Positions 1-14,581 of a DNA stretch of 64,000 nt are shown in pieces; the stretch's first letter is position 1; every line of letters begins with the position of its first letter. The notes below the pieces were generated by a model, which was given only the letters and a program-made list of their open reading frames with translations, ran no database searches and was not told the origin of the DNA. Source of the stretch: an uncultured Pelagibacteraceae bacterium (GTDB lineage: Bacteria; Pseudomonadota; Alphaproteobacteria; Pelagibacterales; Pelagibacteraceae); contig CACLBB010000005.1 in the NCBI GenBank assembly GCA_902605035.1, positions 1-64,000 of the forward strand. Reading direction: 5' to 3'. A program made the position numbers and the translations under genes.

Positions 1-417
1 AGAATGGGACGGCGCAAAAGTAAATTTAATGACCATGCATGCTGCAAAGGGTTTAGAATTTGATGTAGTTTTTTTACCAGGGTGGGAAGAAGGTTTGTTT
101 CCCCATCAAAAATCATTAGAGGAAAAAGGAGATTTTGCTTTAGAGGAAGAGAGAAGATTAGCTTACGTGGGAATCACTAGAGCCAAAAAAGAGGCTTATT
201 TATCTTTTGCTATGAAAAGAGCATATCATGGTGACTGGATGGACGCTTTACCATCTAGATTTATTAATGAAATACCAGATGATGGTGTTGAAAAAAATGA
301 ATTAGATATTGATAGGACGGTAGATGATTTTGAATTCAATCAAGATAATTCTATTGAATACGATGAAGGCTATAGAAGTCCTGGATGGAGTAGATATAAA
401 AAAAATAAAGTGCTAAA

Positions 418-430
<13 letters not shown>
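1..430 (+). CDS. uvrD: UvrD/PcrA-type DNA helicase, C-terminal fragment (5' end outside window)
   Basis: Frame is open from the window edge ([35 protein letters not shown]...[17 protein letters not shown]), matching SF1 helicase motifs V/VI. Confidence 0.9.
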
Positions 431-4984
<4,554 letters not shown>

Positions 4985-5031
4985 AATCCAATTAATAGCA
5001 AATTAAGATAGAATGGTAAATTTTAATGATT

Positions 5032-5952
5032 CTAAGCGCCTACAGCTATTGAATTTTTATATGAGTTCTTAATTTGATTCTTATTGTTTTTATTGCTTTC
5101 AAAGCTCCAATTTGCTTTGTCTGAAAAAAATTTCACCAATAATTTGTTAGTTAAAGCATGGCCGCCTTGAGAAGTTTTTATATGACCAAAAATACGGTTA
5201 CCTGACAACATAATATCACCTAAGCAGTCTAAAATTTTATGATAAACAAATTCGTGTCTATTTCTTAATCCATCTTCATTTAAAATTTTATCACCTTGAA
5301 CTACTATTGCATTATCTAATGACCCGCCCTTAGCTAAACCTTTACTTTTGATATTATCTATATCCTCATACAAACAAAAAGTTCTAGAATTATATATATC
5401 TGTTAAACTATCATTACTTAATTTAAATTCTTTTCTTCTCGTTCTGATAAGTGGATTACTGTAAACTATTTCAAAATCAACTATCAAATCCTTATCTAGA
5501 GGCTCAATTGAAATAAATTTTTTACCTTCTTTTACCTCAACTTTCTTTAAAACTTTAATAAATTGTCTTTGTTCATTTTGTTCTATAACACCTACTGATC
5601 GTATAGCATCTACAAATTCAACTGCTGAACCATCCATTATAGGAACCTCAGGTGCATCTATTTCGACTAGAGCATTGTCTATTCCCTCTCCATAAAAGGC
5701 AGCCATTAAATGTTCTACAGTAGAAATAGTTGTTCCTTTTTTATTTTTTAATTTGGTACATAAAATAGGTTCAACAACATTTTTGAAATTTGCATTAATA
5801 ATATTACTAGAGTTTAAGTCAACCCTTTTAAAAATAATTCCAGAGTCTGGGTCGGCAGGTTTGATTGTCAAATTTGCATTAATACCATTATGAAGACCGA
5901 TTCCCTTTAACTCGATTACTTCTTTAATAGTTTTTTGTTTGGAATTTAACAT
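5032..5952 (-). CDS. lpxC: UDP-3-O-acyl-N-acetylglucosamine deacetylase LpxC
   Basis: 306 aa; KGIGLHNG, STVEHLMAAFYGEGIDNALVEIDAPEVPIMDGSA, RHEFVYHKILDCLGD. Confidence 0.97.
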   Translation of the reverse strand: MLNSKQKTIKEVIELKGIGLHNGINANLTIKPADPDSGIIFKRVDLNSSNIINANFKNVVEPILCTKLKNKKGTTISTVEHLMAAFYGEGIDNALVEIDAPEVPIMDGSAVEFVDAIRSVGVIEQNEQRQFIKVLKKVEVKEGKKFISIEPLDKDLIVDFEIVYSNPLIRTRRKEFKLSNDSLTDIYNSRTFCLYEDIDNIKSKGLAKGGSLDNAIVVQGDKILNEDGLRNRHEFVYHKILDCLGDIMLSGNRIFGHIKTSQGGHALTNKLLVKFFSDKANWSFESNKNNKNQIKNSYKNSIAVGA

Positions 5953-6014
5953 CCAATTTTATACGAAATTCAATTAGTGAAATTAAAACAACAAATGTTT
6001 CCAAAAATAACAAA

Positions 6015-7217
6015 TCACTTTCCAAATATAGACCTAAAAAACCTAGTAATTAAACTGTTTTTTGTTTGGGTTATCGGTATTGCCTCTTTTTTCCATCCAT
6101 AAAATGATAAATTAGCTGCATTTGAAATTAATAAATCTGTATCAAAATTTCTTATAATATCAAAACTAGCATCAGATCTTTTCGAAAAATATGAAATGAA
6201 ATTCTTTTCAAAATTTTTTTGCACAAGTTTATCTTCAATTTCTAGATAAATTTTATAATTCTTCTTTTCAAAAGAATTTAAATTAACATTTAATTTAAAA
6301 ATTATATTTAAAATTTCGTCTATTCTTGCATCAACTATATCTTCCAAAAGTTTTCTTCTTATCTTTCTAAAATTATCTTTGATAAAATATTTTTTGTCTA
6401 GCAAATCATCTTCGTTATATCTGTTAATTGCAAAATATTTGTCAGATAAGATTTTTTCAAGGTTTTCTGTTTTTAAAGAACAGACTTTTGAAATATCATT
6501 TAAAATTATTTTTGAGCCAAAGCTAAAATCTTCCTTAAATTTAAAAGACGAGTTGTCAAATAAAACTATTTGAGAATTATTTTCGTTAATTTTTATTAAA
6601 AAAAAATTTTCTATTTCTTCATTTTGATTTATTAAATGTGTTCCCAGTATAAATTTTTTTATAAGAATTTTTTTTACATTTAAATTACTTTTTTTAAACA
6701 GATTATTTATATTTTTTAAATCGTTATTTTCAATTAAAATAAATGTAAGTTCATGGTTATAAAAATTACCAAATAAGCCTATTGGAAGATTCTCTGTTTG
6801 ATGACCATCTAAAACACTTTTAGAATTGAAAATATGCAATATAGTTTTATCTTTTTCATTTTCAAGAACTGTTGATTTTAAAGCGTTTAAAATATAAGTA
6901 ATATTTTCTTTAATTAATTGCGAGCCATTTAGTTTTTTAAAACCTGATAAATTAAGACATAAGTAATCAAAATTATCTAAAATAATTATTACTTCTTTAA
7001 ATATAAAATTTAACTTGTCCTCAATAATTTGAATATTTTTTTTTACAGTTTCTCTTGCATCTTGAATATTGATAATCTTATTTACATTGATACCAGTATT
7101 TGGAGTTACGATTTTTTCAATTATTTGTAAATCATTATTTTCGTTATATTTAGCAGCAAAAAAAATATAATTTGAAAAATTTATTTCTACAAAAAGAATT
7201 GGAGATTGAGTTTGCAT
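6015..7217 (-). CDS. ftsA: Highly divergent FtsA-like cell division protein (actin-like fold with degenerate ATP motifs)
   Basis: 400 aa; position directly after ftsQ in the dcw cluster; DFSFGSKIILNDISKVCSLKTENLEKIL aligns with the FtsA 'GGdxiTxDIAxxLxxxxxxAExLK' block; C-terminal amphipathic NSLITRFFRSIFGK resembles the FtsA membrane-targeting helix. Confidence 0.75.
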   Translation of the reverse strand: MQTQSPILFVEINFSNYIFFAAKYNENNDLQIIEKIVTPNTGINVNKIINIQDARETVKKNIQIIEDKLNFIFKEVIIILDNFDYLCLNLSGFKKLNGSQLIKENITYILNALKSTVLENEKDKTILHIFNSKSVLDGHQTENLPIGLFGNFYNHELTFILIENNDLKNINNLFKKSNLNVKKILIKKFILGTHLINQNEEIENFFLIKINENNSQIVLFDNSSFKFKEDFSFGSKIILNDISKVCSLKTENLEKILSDKYFAINRYNEDDLLDKKYFIKDNFRKIRRKLLEDIVDARIDEILNIIFKLNVNLNSFEKKNYKIYLEIEDKLVQKNFEKNFISYFSKRSDASFDIIRNFDTDLLISNAANLSFYGWKKEAIPITQTKNSLITRFFRSIFGK

Positions 7218-7220
7218 AAA

Positions 7221-7880
7221 TTAATTTAAAATAAGTTGATCTTTAATTCTATAATCAAATAATTTATAGTTTTTAAAGTTAACATTACCTTCAGATAACA
7301 TAAAGTTTTTTAAACTTACTATATAATTTTCTGCCGGTAATTTAATAATTTTTTCATCTTTTAGAACTAAATCCCATCTATTTGATTCAAAAAAGTAAAA
7401 TGATTTTATTTTTTCAACTGGAAATTTAACTTGCATCAAATTTTTGTAAAATGAATAAAAATATTTTTTGCCTCCAAAAACTATCGGCAAGGTATTAAAA
7501 ACCTCTAATTTGGCAAATTGAATATAATTACCTTTATCAGATATATAATATTTTCTTTTTTTTATCTGTAAAATTGCAATCGGCTTTCTTTCTGTAATTA
7601 TTAATTTAAGAGTATATGGATAAATTTTTTTAATACTAAAACTCTCTATAAAATCTTCATCTTTCAAACTGTCTTCTATTTTTTTAAAATCAAGCAAAAA
7701 TAAGTTTTTGTTAAATAAATAGTTAAGTTTTTTTTTAACTCTCTCTGTTGGAATAACTGAGTTGTTCTCTATATAAATATTCTTAATGTTAAATTTTGAA
7801 CTTACATTAAAATCAAATTTTGGAGTGTAAGTAGTAAAAAGAATTAAAAATAAAATTAGACCTAAGACTGGTTTTTTCAT
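7221..7880 (-). CDS. ftsQ: Cell division protein FtsQ
   Basis: 219 aa; N-terminal TM, POTRA-like FNIKNIYIENNSVIPTERVKKKL, ITERKPIAILQ; lies between ddl and ftsA. Confidence 0.88.
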   Translation of the reverse strand: MKKPVLGLILFLILFTTYTPKFDFNVSSKFNIKNIYIENNSVIPTERVKKKLNYLFNKNLFLLDFKKIEDSLKDEDFIESFSIKKIYPYTLKLIITERKPIAILQIKKRKYYISDKGNYIQFAKLEVFNTLPIVFGGKKYFYSFYKNLMQVKFPVEKIKSFYFFESNRWDLVLKDEKIIKLPAENYIVSLKNFMLSEGNVNFKNYKLFDYRIKDQLILN

Positions 7881-8809
7881 CTATTTAGGCTAGCATCAAG
7901 CAATATTTTTTCTATCAAATTCTCAAAAGATATGCCTTTGTATTTAGCTATTTCTGGAACCAACGATAAGCTTGTCATACCCGGCTGAGTATTTGTCTCT
8001 AAAAGATAAAAATTATTATTATAAAACTTAAAATCCGACCTAGTAACGCCCTTACAATTCAAAACTTTATGAGCCTTTTTTGCAATTTGAAGAGCTTCTT
8101 TATATTTAGATTGTTTTAAATTAGCAGGCATAATATGTTTGGTATTTGCCTTCTTAGAATATTTAGCTTTATAGTCATAAAACTTTCTTTTTGGTTCAAG
8201 TTCAATTGCACCTAGCGGCATATCATTTAATATTGCTACTTGAATTTCTTGTCCGCCTATAAAAGGTTCAAAAATTAGTGTTTCATAAGATTTGAAAAGT
8301 GTTTTTGTTGATTTGAACAAATCAAGAATATTTTTGCATATCTTAACCCCTATACTTGAACCTTCATTTGTAGGCTTGACAACTATAGGAAATTTTATTT
8401 TTTGTCTTTTAATATTCATTTTGAGCTCCCTTTTTAAAGAGATAGTTTTATGTAGTGCAAAGTATTTTGGAGATTTAATTTTATTTTTTTTAAAAATTTC
8501 TTTTGAGGATAACTTATTCATCGCATTGTAAGAGCTTATAACCCCAGAGTGAGTATATGGTATTCTCAAGTATTCGAAATATGATTGTGCTACACCGTCT
8601 TCACCATCTTTGCCGTGTAGGGCATTGAAAATTATATCACACTTTTTTTTATTAATTAAATTTAGTGGTTTTTTTTTGGGGTCAAAAGTTGTCACATAAT
8701 AACCTTTTTTTTTTAAAGCTGTCATGCAGGCTTTACCCGTATCTAAGCTTACTTCTCTTTCACCTGATGTACCTCCGAGAACGACTAATACTCTTTTATT
8801 TTTCATCAC
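7877..8809 (-). CDS. ddl: D-alanine--D-alanine ligase
   Basis: 310 aa; GGTSGEREVSLDTG, NALHGKDGEDG, ATP-grasp residues FPIVVKPTNEGSSIGV, LLETNTQPGMTSLSLVPE. Confidence 0.97.
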   Translation of the reverse strand: MMKNKRVLVVLGGTSGEREVSLDTGKACMTALKKKGYYVTTFDPKKKPLNLINKKKCDIIFNALHGKDGEDGVAQSYFEYLRIPYTHSGVISSYNAMNKLSSKEIFKKNKIKSPKYFALHKTISLKRELKMNIKRQKIKFPIVVKPTNEGSSIGVKICKNILDLFKSTKTLFKSYETLIFEPFIGGQEIQVAILNDMPLGAIELEPKRKFYDYKAKYSKKANTKHIMPANLKQSKYKEALQIAKKAHKVLNCKGVTRSDFKFYNNNFYLLETNTQPGMTSLSLVPEIAKYKGISFENLIEKILLDASLNR

Positions 8810-9704
8810 CCATTATCTTTATTTCAAGTTCAAGATTAACTCCTGTTTTAAATAGAACTTCTTTTTTCACCTTATTAATTAATTTTTCAATATCAGAGGC
8901 TTTAGCGTTTCCATCATTAACAAAAAAATTGCAATGTTTATCAGAAATCTTTGCATCGCCTATTTTAAATTTTTCACACCCTGACTCCTTAATAAGTTCC
9001 CAAGCTTTTTTGCTGTTTGTATTCTTAAAAGTGCTTCCACCAGTTTTAATTTTACTTGGTTGAGCCTCCTTTTTTTTAAGTATCATTTCTTCTTGTTTTT
9101 TTTGTACTAATTGTTTTGAAGACCGATTTCCTTTTAAAATAGCAGATGTAATAATATAATTTTCAGAAATGTTTGTGCCTCTATAATAAAATTTTATTTC
9201 ATCTTTTTTTATCTCTTTTTCATTTCCTTTTTTGTCAACTACTTTAATAGATAATAATACTTTAGAGATTTCTGATCCGTAACAACCACTATTCATTATT
9301 ATTGATCCCCCTATTGAACCTGGTATGCAGGATAAAAATTCCAAACTACTTATTCCTTGGTTTTTTGCGAACTCTGAAATATTCCTATCTAAAGTAGCCG
9401 CACCTACCTCTAAGGTATCTTCTGAAGTTAATCTTATATTTGAAAATTTTGATCCTAATTTAATTACTATACCTCTTGCACCATGATCTCTGATTAAAGT
9501 ATTTGATCCAGCGCCTAATATATTTATTTTAAGACCAAATTCTTTAATTTCACTCAAAAAGCTCATCAATTGGTTTTTACTTTCAGGTCTAAAAAAAAAA
9601 TCAGCTGGACCGCCTAAATTAAACCAACTGTACTTAGACAAGTTTTCATTAACTGTTAAGTTTTTGCCAAATTTCTTTCGTAATGATTTGATATTTAAAT
9701 TCAT
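8796..9704 (-). CDS. murB: UDP-N-acetylmuramate dehydrogenase MurB
   Basis: LGAGSNTLIRD, FLSCIPGSIGGSIIMNSGCYG, KTGGSTFKN. The ORF extends to 9731, but an ATG at 9704 overlaps the murC TGA (ATGA). Confidence 0.95.
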   Translation of the reverse strand: MNLNIKSLRKKFGKNLTVNENLSKYSWFNLGGPADFFFRPESKNQLMSFLSEIKEFGLKINILGAGSNTLIRDHGARGIVIKLGSKFSNIRLTSEDTLEVGAATLDRNISEFAKNQGISSLEFLSCIPGSIGGSIIMNSGCYGSEISKVLLSIKVVDKKGNEKEIKKDEIKFYYRGTNISENYIITSAILKGNRSSKQLVQKKQEEMILKKKEAQPSKIKTGGSTFKNTNSKKAWELIKESGCEKFKIGDAKISDKHCNFFVNDGNAKASDIEKLINKVKKEVLFKTGVNLELEIKIMGDEK

Positions 9705-11098
9705 AAACTTAATTTTATTTCCCTCATCCATTGGGAAATAGAACCTGCTCCCATTCCTATAATTATCTCGTTATTTATCAAATTTCTTTTAAAGAAATTT
9801 GATAAATTTTTTTTATTTTTTACTAACACGACTTGAGTTTTCGAGTTCTTGCTAATTAGTCTTGCGAAATTTAGCATGTTAAAATTTAAATTTTTCTTTT
9901 CACCTGCAGCATATATCGGAGTTATTAAAACTAAGTCTGATTCTTTGAATGACTTTGAAAAAGCTTCTTTAAGAGCTATAACTCTTGAATATCTGTGTGG
10001 CTCAAAAACAGTTATAATTTTTCTTTTATGATAAATATTCTTAAGACCCTCCAAAATTGAGGCTATTTCTGTTGGATGATGTGCATAGTCATCGAAAAAT
10101 TCATTTTTATTTTTAGTAAATATTTTCGTCATTCTTCTTTGGACTCCAGAAAAATTTCTTAAGGATTTTTTTATAATTTCAATTTTCACACCTAAGTTTA
10201 GACATACCGCTATAGCCGCAGCAGCATTAAGAATATTGTGTTTGCCAATTAATTTTAAGAAAATATTTTTTATTTTGGTATATCTATTATTAGTTTTTTT
10301 ATATTCTAAATCAAATGACGAATATCCTACTTTATATTTTGCGTTACTAATTCTATAATTTGATTTTTGGTCAAAACCATAAGTAAGTGTGTTTTTGTTT
10401 TTGATTTTATTTATTATTTTTTTAATATTTTTATTGTCAATGCAAATGAGAGATTTACCAATTGGAGGAGTTTTATTTATAAATTGAAGAAATGCATTTT
10501 CTAAATTCTTATAATTTTTATAGTAATCCAAATGTTCACGATCTATATTGGTAACTATTGAATAATTTATTGGTAGTTTTAAGAAACTACCGTCTGACTC
10601 GTCTGCTTCTAGAATTGCCCACTCTCCTTTACCTAATTTTGCATTATTTTTAAATGAATTAATTACTCCACCATTTATAATCGTAGGATCAAGTTTTTGA
10701 TCGAATAAAATTTTCGCTACCAAAGAAGTAGTGGTGGTTTTTCCATGAGATCCGGTAATTATAATATTTTTTTTTAGTGAAACTACATTGGCTAAAACTT
10801 CAGCTCTTGTATAAATTGGAATTTTCTTTTTTTTTGCATGCTGAATCTCTATATTTGAGTCTTTGACAGCCGATGATTTCACAATAATTGTCGCTTGCTT
10901 AATATTTTTTTTTGTATGTCCTATAAAAACCTTTATTCCAGCTTTCAAACAATTTGAAATACTTTTATTCTTATTATGATCACTTCCTTGGATTTTAAAA
11001 CCCATAGTTTTCATTACTTGTGCTAAACCACTCATTCCGATTCCACCAATTCCTATAAAGTGTATTATTTCTTTTTGTCCTATTCTAATATTTTTCAT
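9701..11098 (-). CDS. murC: UDP-N-acetylmuramate--L-alanine ligase MurC
   Basis: 465 aa; HFIGIGGIGMSGLA, ITGSHGKTTTTSL, FDDYAHHPTEI. Confidence 0.97.
   Translation of the reverse strand: MKNIRIGQKEIIHFIGIGGIGMSGLAQVMKTMGFKIQGSDHNKNKSISNCLKAGIKVFIGHTKKNIKQATIIVKSSAVKDSNIEIQHAKKKKIPIYTRAEVLANVVSLKKNIIITGSHGKTTTTSLVAKILFDQKLDPTIINGGVINSFKNNAKLGKGEWAILEADESDGSFLKLPINYSIVTNIDREHLDYYKNYKNLENAFLQFINKTPPIGKSLICIDNKNIKKIINKIKNKNTLTYGFDQKSNYRISNAKYKVGYSSFDLEYKKTNNRYTKIKNIFLKLIGKHNILNAAAAIAVCLNLGVKIEIIKKSLRNFSGVQRRMTKIFTKNKNEFFDDYAHHPTEIASILEGLKNIYHKRKIITVFEPHRYSRVIALKEAFSKSFKESDLVLITPIYAAGEKKNLNFNMLNFARLISKNSKTQVVLVKNKKNLSNFFKRNLINNEIIIGMGAGSISQWMREIKLSL
9773..9807. repeat. 35-bp near-perfect palindrome inside the murC coding region
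   Basis: ATTTATCAAATTTCTTT-T-AAAGAAATTTGATAAAT: 17-nt perfectly complementary arms around 1 nt, followed on + strand by a T-rich run. Confidence 0.9.
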
Positions 11099-12185
11099 TA
11101 ATTATTTCTGTAATATTTCTATCTATATTTTTATATACCGATTTATCAGAGTATTGTTTTTGTTTTTTTTGAATTTGATCCAATAATGATCTTTTGTCAT
11201 TAATTTTTCTAATTAGCTCAAATAATTTTATATTTAAATCTTTTTCTTTAATTAAGTAACTGTACCCTTTATTTTGATAGAAAATTGCATTTTTTAATTG
11301 ATGGTTATCGGCCGAAGAGGGTAAAGGAACAGAAATGAGAGGGATATTTACATTGAGAAGTTCTGCTAACATTGAAGATCCTGATCGAGTAATAGCCAAA
11401 TTAGCTTTTGAAAAGTAATCTAATATATTGTTACTGAAATAAAATATCTCATAGTCAATTTTTAACTTGTTGTAAAAAATATCCAAAGTTTTTTTTTGAT
11501 TAGGGAGACATTGTTGAAATATTTTTAAAGGGATATTGTTCTTAGTACATCTTTCAAAAATTTTTGGAAGAACTTCGGCAAAAACTTTTGCTGCTTGGCT
11601 GCCTCCCAAAACTAAAACAGATAATTTTTTTTCGTTTGAGTAATTTTGTTTTTTTTGAGAAAAATCAATGATTTCTTTTCTAATTATATTACCTATTTCG
11701 TAAACTTTTTTTTTATATTGAAGTGGTATTCCCTCAACTTCTTTATATGAAACTAAAACCTTTTTAGCATAAGGAGAAAGATATTTGTTAGCTTTACCAA
11801 TATGTAGATTATTCTCATAAATTATAAATGGAACCCCTACTAACTTGGCAGCCAAACAAACAGGAAAAGAAGCATACCCTCCCATGCCAAAAATTAAATT
11901 AGGTTTATATTTTAATAAAAATAATATTGATCTTAGAACTGAGTAAAAAATTATAGTCAGTGAAATAGGTAATTTAAAAATATTTTTGTTAAAAATAGTT
12001 GAAGAAGGTATCTTGATTATATTAAGTTTAGGAAAATTTTTTAAGTATTTCAAGCCTCTAGTGTCTGAGAATATTTTGACGTCTATATTCTTACTTATAA
12101 AGTGTTTAGCTAAACCATAAGCAGGAAATATGTGACCTCCTGTGCCGCCAGATGCTATTATAATTTTTTTTTTTATTTTATTCAT
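11085..12185 (-). CDS. murG: UDP-GlcNAc:undecaprenyl-PP-MurNAc-pentapeptide GlcNAc transferase MurG
   Basis: 366 aa; ASGGTGGHIFPAYGLA, VLVLGGSQAAKVF, AITRSGSSMLAEL. Confidence 0.96.
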   Translation of the reverse strand: MNKIKKKIIIASGGTGGHIFPAYGLAKHFISKNIDVKIFSDTRGLKYLKNFPKLNIIKIPSSTIFNKNIFKLPISLTIIFYSVLRSILFLLKYKPNLIFGMGGYASFPVCLAAKLVGVPFIIYENNLHIGKANKYLSPYAKKVLVSYKEVEGIPLQYKKKVYEIGNIIRKEIIDFSQKKQNYSNEKKLSVLVLGGSQAAKVFAEVLPKIFERCTKNNIPLKIFQQCLPNQKKTLDIFYNKLKIDYEIFYFSNNILDYFSKANLAITRSGSSMLAELLNVNIPLISVPLPSSADNHQLKNAIFYQNKGYSYLIKEKDLNIKLFELIRKINDKRSLLDQIQKKQKQYSDKSVYKNIDRNITEIINEKY

Positions 12186-13305
12186 CGGCTTCCAATTTTA
12201 ATTTTGTATAATTTAAAATTAACCCAGCTAAGATAGAGCTGCCAATGAGAGAAGATCCGCCGTAACTTAAAAATGGAAGTGTCATACCTGTAGTAGGAAG
12301 TAAACTTGTATTAACCCCAACATGTATAAACATCTGAAAGATAAGAAGTGAAGCTAATCCGCATAAAGAAAGTTTTAAAAATTCATCGCTTTTTACAACA
12401 CATATTTTTATAATTTTAAAAGCGATGTATAAAAAAACTGCTATAATTAAAATTGAAATAATTGAACCATACTCCTCCGATATGATAGCAATTATATAGT
12501 CAGTATGTGCTTCGGGTACATTATCTTTTAAAACACCTTCCCCCATACCTTGCCCTTTGAGACCACCTTGTTTTATAGCATCAAGAGCTTTAGACGACTG
12601 AAAATTATCTCCTTTGCTAGGATCTAAAAATGTAACTAAACGATTGATGATATATCCAAACTTATTAGGCATTAAAAATAAAATACCGCCAATAAAAGTT
12701 AAAAAAATTACAAAAAAACTAAAAATATAAATAAGGCTTACTCCAGAAACAAAAACTGTGGCAATCCAACTACCAATTAATAAAATCGACTGTCCAAGAT
12801 CTGGTTGGTCAATTAAAAGAATTACTACTGATAGTAAAATAAGAAAACTGAAGAAATATTTTATTTGAGAGTCTTGTAATTTATTTAAAGTTAATATTCT
12901 GGCTGTTATTAATATAAAAAAAGGTTTTAAAAGTTCTATGGGTTGTAGTCTAAATAATTTAAAATCTAACCATCTTTTAGCTCCTTTAACTTCTACACCG
13001 ATAATGGGAACTAAAATAAGTAATGCAAATAGTAGTATAGAAATCGGAACTACTAACTTTTTTAATAAAGAAGATTCAACCGCGGAAAATAGAAACATTA
13101 TAAAAAGTGCTAAAATAGTAAAAAATAAATGTTTCGAAAAAAAGAAATAATAGGCTTTATTAAGTCGTTCTCCTGCTAAGGATGATGTGGAGGAAAATGA
13201 AAAAAAAAGACCCAGAAAAAAAAGTAACAAAAATCCAAAGAAAATATTCTTATCAATATTTCTCCAGTAATCCTTAATATCGAATTCAAATAAACTTTTT
13301 GACAT
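12178..13305 (-). CDS. ftsW: SEDS-family cell division protein FtsW
   Basis: 375 aa polytopic protein; GAKRWLDFKLFRLQPIELLKP, PEAHTDYIIAIISEEYG, TTGMTLPFLSYGGSS. Confidence 0.95.
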   Translation of the reverse strand: MSKSLFEFDIKDYWRNIDKNIFFGFLLLFFLGLFFSFSSTSSLAGERLNKAYYFFFSKHLFFTILALFIMFLFSAVESSLLKKLVVPISILLFALLILVPIIGVEVKGAKRWLDFKLFRLQPIELLKPFFILITARILTLNKLQDSQIKYFFSFLILLSVVILLIDQPDLGQSILLIGSWIATVFVSGVSLIYIFSFFVIFLTFIGGILFLMPNKFGYIINRLVTFLDPSKGDNFQSSKALDAIKQGGLKGQGMGEGVLKDNVPEAHTDYIIAIISEEYGSIISILIIAVFLYIAFKIIKICVVKSDEFLKLSLCGLASLLIFQMFIHVGVNTSLLPTTGMTLPFLSYGGSSLIGSSILAGLILNYTKLKLEADE

Positions 13306-14578
13306 ATTTTTTACTTAATCTTTTAAATTCGTCTCCTCTTTTTTCAAAATTTTCAAATTGGTCGAAAGACGCTGCTCCTGGACTCAGTAAAATTGTGTTT
13401 TTATCATTTTTTAACAACTTGATATCACTTAAAGCATTTTTAATAGCAAATTTTAAATTCTTGCTTATTTTAAATTTTATCTTCCCAATTAATTTTTTTT
13501 TAAAAAAATTAATATTTTTTCCGATTATATATGAGTAAACAATATTGCTTTTAATTTTGTTTAAATTGATTTTATCATTATCTTTTGGAAGTCCTCCAAC
13601 AATCCAAAATATATTTTTATTATTTTCCAACGCTAGCTTTGAAGCTCTCAAGCTTGTTGCTTTTGAGTCATTTACAAAGGTTATATTCCTTTTTTTTAAA
13701 AATGTTTCATATCTATGAGGAAGACCACGAAAAGAATTCATTGAGTCAATAAATATGTTTTTTTTAATTTTTAAAAGTTTTGCCAATTTATAAACAAATT
13801 TAATATTTTCTTCATTAGCTCTTGATTTTAAATAATCATTTTGAATTTTTATTTTTATTTTGTTGTATTCTTTTGAATTAATAATAAATAATTTTGATAA
13901 AAACCTATTTTTTTTAAATAACTCCTTTAAACTAATATCTATAAGTGCAAAATTGCTTTTATCTTGAAGTTGGAATATTTTTAATTTTGAAGAAACATAA
14001 TTAGCCATTGAGCCATGCCAATCTAAATGGTCTGTTGTTATATTTAACAAAATAGCATAGTTAGGTTTTACAAATTTTGAATATGAAAGTTGATAAGAAG
14101 AAGCCTCTATAACAACATAGACACCTTTGTTTAAATATAAATCCAAAACTGGAGTTCCTATATTCCCGCCTAATTTAACATCAAATTTTCCTTTTTTCAG
14201 TAAGTGATATATAATTTTGCAAGTTGTTGATTTTCCGTTAGTTCCAGTTACAACGATTGATTTAAGTTTTGGGTAAAACAAATATAACAAATCTAAATCA
14301 GTAATAATTTTCTTTTTATACTTCTTTAATTCTTGTTTATGCTTTGATTTATTAAGGTTTATTCCAGGACTCAATACAATGAAATCAGCTTTTCTTAAAT
14401 TGTTTTTCAAGCCCAAAAAATTTTTTATTTTATATTTATTCTTCAACTTTACTTTGTCATCCCAAACTTGAAAATTTTTTATTTTTTTTTTTAAAAAAAA
14501 TTTTACTACTGACTTTCCAGTTGAACCCAGTCCATAAACTAAAAATGATATTTTTTTAAAATTTAATTTTTTTAACAT
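13286..14578 (-). CDS. murD: UDP-N-acetylmuramoylalanine--D-glutamate ligase MurD
   Basis: 430 aa; VVTGTNGKSTTCKII, NITTDHLDWHGSM, VNDSKATSLRASKLAL. Confidence 0.96.
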   Translation of the reverse strand: MLKKLNFKKISFLVYGLGSTGKSVVKFFLKKKIKNFQVWDDKVKLKNKYKIKNFLGLKNNLRKADFIVLSPGINLNKSKHKQELKKYKKKIITDLDLLYLFYPKLKSIVVTGTNGKSTTCKIIYHLLKKGKFDVKLGGNIGTPVLDLYLNKGVYVVIEASSYQLSYSKFVKPNYAILLNITTDHLDWHGSMANYVSSKLKIFQLQDKSNFALIDISLKELFKKNRFLSKLFIINSKEYNKIKIKIQNDYLKSRANEENIKFVYKLAKLLKIKKNIFIDSMNSFRGLPHRYETFLKKRNITFVNDSKATSLRASKLALENNKNIFWIVGGLPKDNDKINLNKIKSNIVYSYIIGKNINFFKKKLIGKIKFKISKNLKFAIKNALSDIKLLKNDKNTILLSPGAASFDQFENFEKRGDEFKRLSKKYVKKFI

Positions 14579-14581
14579 CCA

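Noticed and set aside
13486-13515. ATTAATTTTTTT...AAAAAAATTAAT inverted repeat in murD
   Set aside because: Almost entirely A/T homopolymer, expected by chance at this composition; unlike the murC palindrome it has no GC pairs.
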